The notes below the pieces were generated by a model. That model had not been told where the DNA came from. It ran no database searches and was given only the letters and a program-made list of their open reading frames with translations. Positions 60,323-64,000 of a stretch of DNA of 64,000 nt are shown in pieces; position 1 is the first letter of the stretch, and each line of letters begins with the position of its first letter. The DNA lies in the NCBI GenBank assembly GCA_020848545.1, contig JADLHZ010000007.1:62001-126000 (forward strand). The letters are read 5' to 3'. The DNA comes from Deltaproteobacteria bacterium (GTDB lineage Bacteria; Myxococcota; JADLHZ01). Both the position numbers and the translations under genes were made by a program.

Positions 60323-62119
60323 TCAGGCCTGCCCGTCGAAGCTCGCGACGCTGTCGTTCGTCAAGCCGCTGGCGTTCGCTTCGTCGGTGTCGACGTGCAT
60401 GTCGAGCGCGTACTGATCGCTCACGCGCACGATGACGTCGCCGAACACCGTCTCGCGCTCGCCGTCGACGCGCACGCGGATCATGCTCTTGTCGGCGACG
60501 CCGAAGCGCTTGGCATCATCCGGGTGCATGTGCACGTGGCGGTGCGCGAGGATCACGCCGTGATCGATCGTGACGCTGCCCGCCGGCCCGCGCAGGGTGA
60601 TGCCGGGCGTGCCGTCGAGCTTGCCAGACTCGCGCAGCGGCGGGTTCACGCCGAGTGAAATCGCGTCGGTCTTCGCGAGCTCGACCTGCGTCTCCTTGCG
60701 CAGCGGGTTGATGATCGCGACGCGTTGCAGCTCGCCCTTCGGCCCCACGAGGTCGACCGTCTCGCGGCAGACGAACTGGCCGGGCTGCGACACCTCGCGG
60801 CGCACGGTCAGCTCGTAGTCTTTGCCGAACAACGCGTCGCAGTGCGCGCGCGACAAGTGCACGTGGCGCACGCTGACCCCGACCGGAATGGCGCCGCCGG
60901 AGAGCCGCGTGCGGGCCGCGCTCGGGCCGACGATGGCGCGCACGACTTCGCGCGCGATCATCTTTTCTTCATCGGTCTCGACGACGAGCACGCGCGTCGG
61001 TGCGCTCTTCGATGCGATGTCGACGACGCCGCCCGCGCTCTTCGGATCACAGCGGCTGTTCTTGTCGGCGTCGAGCACCACGCCCATGTAGACGAGGCCT
61101 TCGCAGACGGCGTTTCGCACCGTGACGCTGTTCTCGCCGATGCCGCCGGTGAAGACGACGGCGTCGGCGCCTCCGAGCACGGCCGCGTACGCGCCGATGT
61201 ACTTTTTCAAGCGATGCACGAACACTTCGACGGCGAGCTTCGCGCGATCGTTGCCTGCCGCCCCGGCGCGCTCGACATCGCGAAAGTCCGCCGACACGCC
61301 CGAGATGCCGAGCAGGCCCGACTGCTTGTTCAACATGTGCTCAATCGCGTCCGGCGACAGGCCCTGGCGCCCGAGCAAGATCGCGATCGCCGGATCGGCG
61401 TCGCCCGGGCGCGTGCCCATGACCAAGCCTTCGAGCGGCGTCATCCCCATCGAGGTGTCGACCGACTTACCGCCGTCGATCGCCGCCACGCTCGCGCCGC
61501 TGCCCAAGTGGCAAGTGATGAGCTTCAGGCGCGAGAGGTCGGTCTTCAGAAACTCCGCCGCCGACTGCGCCATGAACTGGTGGCTCGGGCCGTGGAAGCC
61601 GTACCGGCGCAGGCCGCGCTCCAAATAGAGCTCGTAGGGCAAGGCGTAGACGAACGCGCGCGGCGGCAGCTCGCTGTGAAACGCCGTGTCGAACACCGCC
61701 ACGTGCGTTGCGTTCGGCAAGCGCTCCATCGCCGCTTCGATGCCGGTGAGGTTCGCCGGGTTGTGCAGCGGCGCGTAGGCAGCGCAGCGCTCGATCGTGT
61801 CCTTCACGGCGTCGGTGATCACGGTGGGCCGCGTGAGCGACTCGCCGCCATGGACCACGCGATGGCCGACCGCCTTCAGCTCTGCGACGTTGGTGACGCC
61901 GCTCGCCGTCAAGTGATCGAGCACGATCGCCAGCGCCGCGCTCGCGTTCTTCGCTGCCACCTTCGTCTCGTCTTTCTTCGCGCCGACGGTCGCCTTGTGC
62001 GTCGCCTGCTCGGTGCCGACGCGCTCGACGACGCCGTTCGCGAGCGAGAGCTCCGTGTCCATCTCGTAGAGATCGTACTTCACCGAGCTGCTGCCCACGT
62101 TGATGACGAAGACCTTCAT
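60323..62119 (-). CDS. Acetate kinase fused to PduL-type phosphotransacylase
   Basis: A 598-aa protein; ATG 62119 has GAGAGAG upstream, while the longer frame start is not protein-like. Residues 1 to about 395 are acetate kinase: NVGSSSVKY, GFHGPSHQF, HLGSGAS, GLVMGTRPGDADPA, FTGGIGENS. About 405-598 are a PduL (PTAC) domain with zinc-type histidines RHVHLS, AHRHVHMHPDDA and LDMHVDTDEAN. Known chemistry: PduL makes acyl-phosphate from acyl-CoA, and the kinase makes ATP and acetate or propionate from it, or the reverse. Fusion would pass the labile acyl-phosphate within one protein. No microcompartment shell gene is nearby. Confidence 0.92.
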   Translation of the reverse strand: MKVFVINVGSSSVKYDLYEMDTELSLANGVVERVGTEQATHKATVGAKKDETKVAAKNASAALAIVLDHLTASGVTNVAELKAVGHRVVHGGESLTRPTVITDAVKDTIERCAAYAPLHNPANLTGIEAAMERLPNATHVAVFDTAFHSELPPRAFVYALPYELYLERGLRRYGFHGPSHQFMAQSAAEFLKTDLSRLKLITCHLGSGASVAAIDGGKSVDTSMGMTPLEGLVMGTRPGDADPAIAILLGRQGLSPDAIEHMLNKQSGLLGISGVSADFRDVERAGAAGNDRAKLAVEVFVHRLKKYIGAYAAVLGGADAVVFTGGIGENSVTVRNAVCEGLVYMGVVLDADKNSRCDPKSAGGVVDIASKSAPTRVLVVETDEEKMIAREVVRAIVGPSAARTRLSGGAIPVGVSVRHVHLSRAHCDALFGKDYELTVRREVSQPGQFVCRETVDLVGPKGELQRVAIINPLRKETQVELAKTDAISLGVNPPLRESGKLDGTPGITLRGPAGSVTIDHGVILAHRHVHMHPDDAKRFGVADKSMIRVRVDGERETVFGDVIVRVSDQYALDMHVDTDEANASGLTNDSVASFDGQA

Positions 62120-62286
62120 ATGGTCTCTCTCTCGATCGAGCGGCGGTGAAAAGCGAGGGATCACCAGGCGATGTCGAAGCCCTCGCCCTCAGCCGGGGGC
62201 ATGTGTTGCGACGAACACTCACATGACGGACGATCCGGTCACTCGAGCAGCGAGCGGATCCGTGCTGTGTCATCCTTGGATCCAAG

Positions 62287-62991
62287 ATGACCCGCGCCTG
62301 GCTCATGGCCGCCGCGCTCGCTGCCGGAGGTGCCGCGATGGACACCGAGAACCACTACGCCTCGCCGATCGAAGGTGAAGGCCGCGTCGAGTTCGATCCC
62401 GTGGCCGGCGGCAAGATGTTCCAAGGCACGTGGCTCGTCACACGCGGGAGCCGCTACCTGCTCTCGTATCGACCGGACAAAGCGCTCTTGAAGTTCGCGA
62501 ACAAGCGCGTCGTGTTCAAAGGCCGCCCGTATCGGCCGGGGCGCGACGTGCAGCACATCCTCGCCGAGCACTTGCACCTCGACCAAATCGCTTTGGCGCC
62601 GGGCGAAGCGCCGTGGCCGGTGGAGCCGACAGAGGTCCCGCCGCCGAAGACCGCGCGTTCGAAGAAAGAGGTGGAAGCGCTATCACCCGGCTGGGCGCGC
62701 GTCGTCGGCACGATCGCGAAGATCGCCGCAAGCGAGCAGATGTGGACAAAAGCGACGCTCCGCTTCGACGACGGCTCGACCATCGACGCGCCGTCCGTGC
62801 GCCGCGAGGACTGGTCGAAGCTCGCCGGCAAGCGCGTCACGGTGATCGCGAGCGTCGGGCCCGAACGTGCGCCGGCGCCGATCGTTTCGCTCGACGCTCC
62901 GCGCGACACGACGCCGAGTCCGATCGTGCTTTTTCCGGCGCCAGACGCGCTCTGCGAAGGCGACGTCGCTGATTGCGGAGCACGCCGGTGA
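62287..62991 (+). CDS. Hypothetical secreted protein, 234 aa
   Basis: It starts at ATG 62287 with a short hydrophobic signal-like segment (MTRAWLMAAALAAGGAAMD). It is mixed beta with basic patches (FQGTWLVTRGSRYLLSYRPD) and a second beta region (about 140-205, TLRFDDGSTIDAPSV) resembling an OB-like or SH3-like fold, but no family is recognised. It is divergent from the acetate kinase fusion; the 167-bp gap between them shows no clear boxes. It is followed closely by the next small secreted protein, probably in one operon. Confidence 0.6.
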   Translation: MTRAWLMAAALAAGGAAMDTENHYASPIEGEGRVEFDPVAGGKMFQGTWLVTRGSRYLLSYRPDKALLKFANKRVVFKGRPYRPGRDVQHILAEHLHLDQIALAPGEAPWPVEPTEVPPPKTARSKKEVEALSPGWARVVGTIAKIAASEQMWTKATLRFDDGSTIDAPSVRREDWSKLAGKRVTVIASVGPERAPAPIVSLDAPRDTTPSPIVLFPAPDALCEGDVADCGARR

Positions 62992-63026
62992 AGTTGGCGC
63001 AGGGCTCAGGCGCGGCGCTGACGATC

Positions 63027-63548
63027 ATGCGCCACGCGCTTTGCTTCGCCGTCTTTGCTTGCGTCCTGCTCATCGCTACGGAGGCGCACGTGTCTGGATC
63101 GTCGACAGTTTACGGCCGAGGCAAGACCTTCGTCGTCAGCCAAGAGTCCGTGCGCAAGATCTTCCGCCACGAGGCGGGCCATCCGAACGCAGAACAAGCG
63201 TGGCACCGGAATTGGCGCGAGGCGCATCAGCCGATCGTCGATGCGGTCGCGAAGAGCGTGGAGGTGGCCCTCACAGCGCACGTGAAGAAGCGCCCGCTGC
63301 CGCTCATCGCCTACGACGAGAAGCTGCCCGAAGTGTGGGCGTGGAGCGAGGGCGACGAGGAGCACAGCTACGCGAGCGCGCGCAAGCGAGGCGGCCCCGT
63401 CCGCTACGTCGTGCGCTTCCGCGATCGGCCGAAGGCGCCCGAGCCGCTGCAGGACATGCAGCTCGAGCTCGCGCTGTCGACGTTGCCGCCGCAGGCGGAG
63501 CTCGACCTCGTGATCGCGGCGATCGAAGTGCGCTTCACCGGCCGCTAG
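63027..63548 (+). CDS. Hypothetical secreted protein, 173 aa
   Basis: ATG 63027 starts a good signal peptide (MRHALCFAVFACVLLIATEA); in-frame GTG/TTG codons upstream (from 62973) would overlap the preceding gene by 19 bases. The mature part contains RHEAGHPN, which fits the HExxH zinc consensus, but no third ligand or family match is evident in so short a protein. Its TAG stop shares CTAG with the stop of the convergent oxidoreductase gene. Confidence 0.6.
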   Translation: MRHALCFAVFACVLLIATEAHVSGSSTVYGRGKTFVVSQESVRKIFRHEAGHPNAEQAWHRNWREAHQPIVDAVAKSVEVALTAHVKKRPLPLIAYDEKLPEVWAWSEGDEEHSYASARKRGGPVRYVVRFRDRPKAPEPLQDMQLELALSTLPPQAELDLVIAAIEVRFTGR

Positions 63549-64000
63549 ATCGTGACGACGACGCTGCCGCGCTTGTGCCCGCTGTCGACCTCGCGATGCG
63601 CGTCGACGATGCGATCGAGCGGAAACGTCGCTCCGATGACCGGCACGAGCTTGCCGCCGTCTGCGAGAGCGGCCAGCGCTCGCAGATCTTCGACGCTCTC
63701 GCCCGCAGGCCCTGCGATGATCCGCCGGTTGCCGAACGAGCGCAGCAGCTCCGAGAACGATCCGAGCACTGAGAAAAGTCGGCCCTTGTCGGTGAGGACG
63801 CGCTTGCTGCGAGACCACGGCGCCGTGCCGGCCACATCGACCACGACGTCATAGCGTTCGGCGCCCGCGGCGAAGTCTTCTTTCGCGTAGTCGATCGCGC
63901 GTTCGGCGCCGAGCGACTCGACGAGCGCCACGTTCTTACCGCTGCACACGCCGGTCACGTGCGCGCCCTGCGCTTTGGCGATCTGCACCATGGCGCTGCC
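63545..64000 (-). CDS. MDR-family zinc-type/quinone oxidoreductase, N-terminus beyond window
   Basis: The last 152 codons of a medium-chain dehydrogenase/reductase. The frame is open to base 64000. Visible parts are the second half of the Rossmann fold (VTGVCSGKNVALVESLGAER, YDVVVDVAGTAPW) and the C-terminal return to the catalytic domain (FPLDRIVDAHREVDSGHKRG, VVVTI at the end), typical of NADPH:quinone oxidoreductase-like members. Substrate unknown. It converges on the 173-aa gene with overlapping stop codons. Confidence 0.85.
   Translation of the reverse strand, partial: GSAMVQIAKAQGAHVTGVCSGKNVALVESLGAERAIDYAKEDFAAGAERYDVVVDVAGTAPWSRSKRVLTDKGRLFSVLGSFSELLRSFGNRRIIAGPAGESVEDLRALAALADGGKLVPVIGATFPLDRIVDAHREVDSGHKRGSVVVTI

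Overview
The window is GC-rich (high G/C at third codon positions, long spurious open frames on both strands) and gene-dense. It carries tandem eukaryote-type Ser/Thr kinase domains, FHA-linked AAA+ regulators, PEGA and SbsA-type Ig-like domains, choice-of-anchor Q and DUF1592-type proteins and very long ORFs. That mix points to a myxobacterium-like organism (Myxococcota, former Deltaproteobacteria). This is inferred from gene content; no rRNA or tRNA gene is present.

Left flank (1-11.7 kb): a heparanase-like glycosidase (GH79, cut by the window edge) is coupled to a secreted beta-helix protein. Next come an M23 peptidase and an operon of a giant 2-hydroxyacyl-CoA dehydratase activase-like protein, its dehydratase-like partner and a PlsC-type acyltransferase. 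A TetR-operator-like palindrome lies in front of that operon.

Centre (11.7-49.2 kb): this looks like a type III secretion translocon/effector island without the secretion machine itself. It holds an IpaB/SipB-like translocator (SctE type, 587 aa, two hydrophobic regions where IpaB has them) and a three-TPR SycD/LcrH-like chaperone overlapping an 886-aa secreted-substrate-like protein. A family of three small paralogues shares an N-terminal NPxL...ST motif and a C-terminal AFLxxIGFS motif. There are two paralogous HKD phospholipases, a 2237-aa protein of unknown function, and a 3411-aa protein with two cysteine-peptidase-like triads and a HopA1-like C-terminus. An FHA-GAF-AAA+-Fis regulator that has lost the GAFTGA loop and the Walker A lysine sits among them. 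A seven-gene, mostly ATGA-coupled operon links the chaperone/substrate genes to a lipoprotein, a tandem-kinase PEGA protein and a membrane protein.

Seven intergenic spots in this region carry the same inverted repeat, GACA-N8-TGTC with a spacer usually ending in GCT. Five copies are good, one is degenerate and one is a half site. They lie 50-145 bp from the starts of the island genes, two of them beside the regulator gene. I propose a regulon in which the kinase signals to the FHA regulator and the regulator binds this element.

Right flank (49.4-64 kb): a REP-associated tyrosine transposase-like gene with a consensus sigma70 promoter abutting its start codon, followed by short REP-like repeats. 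After it come an M16 peptidase, a TPR membrane protein, a REC-EAL protein coupled to a TonB-dependent receptor, a DUF1592-type haem-motif lipoprotein, an acetate kinase-PduL fusion, two small secreted proteins and the end of an MDR oxidoreductase cut by the window edge.
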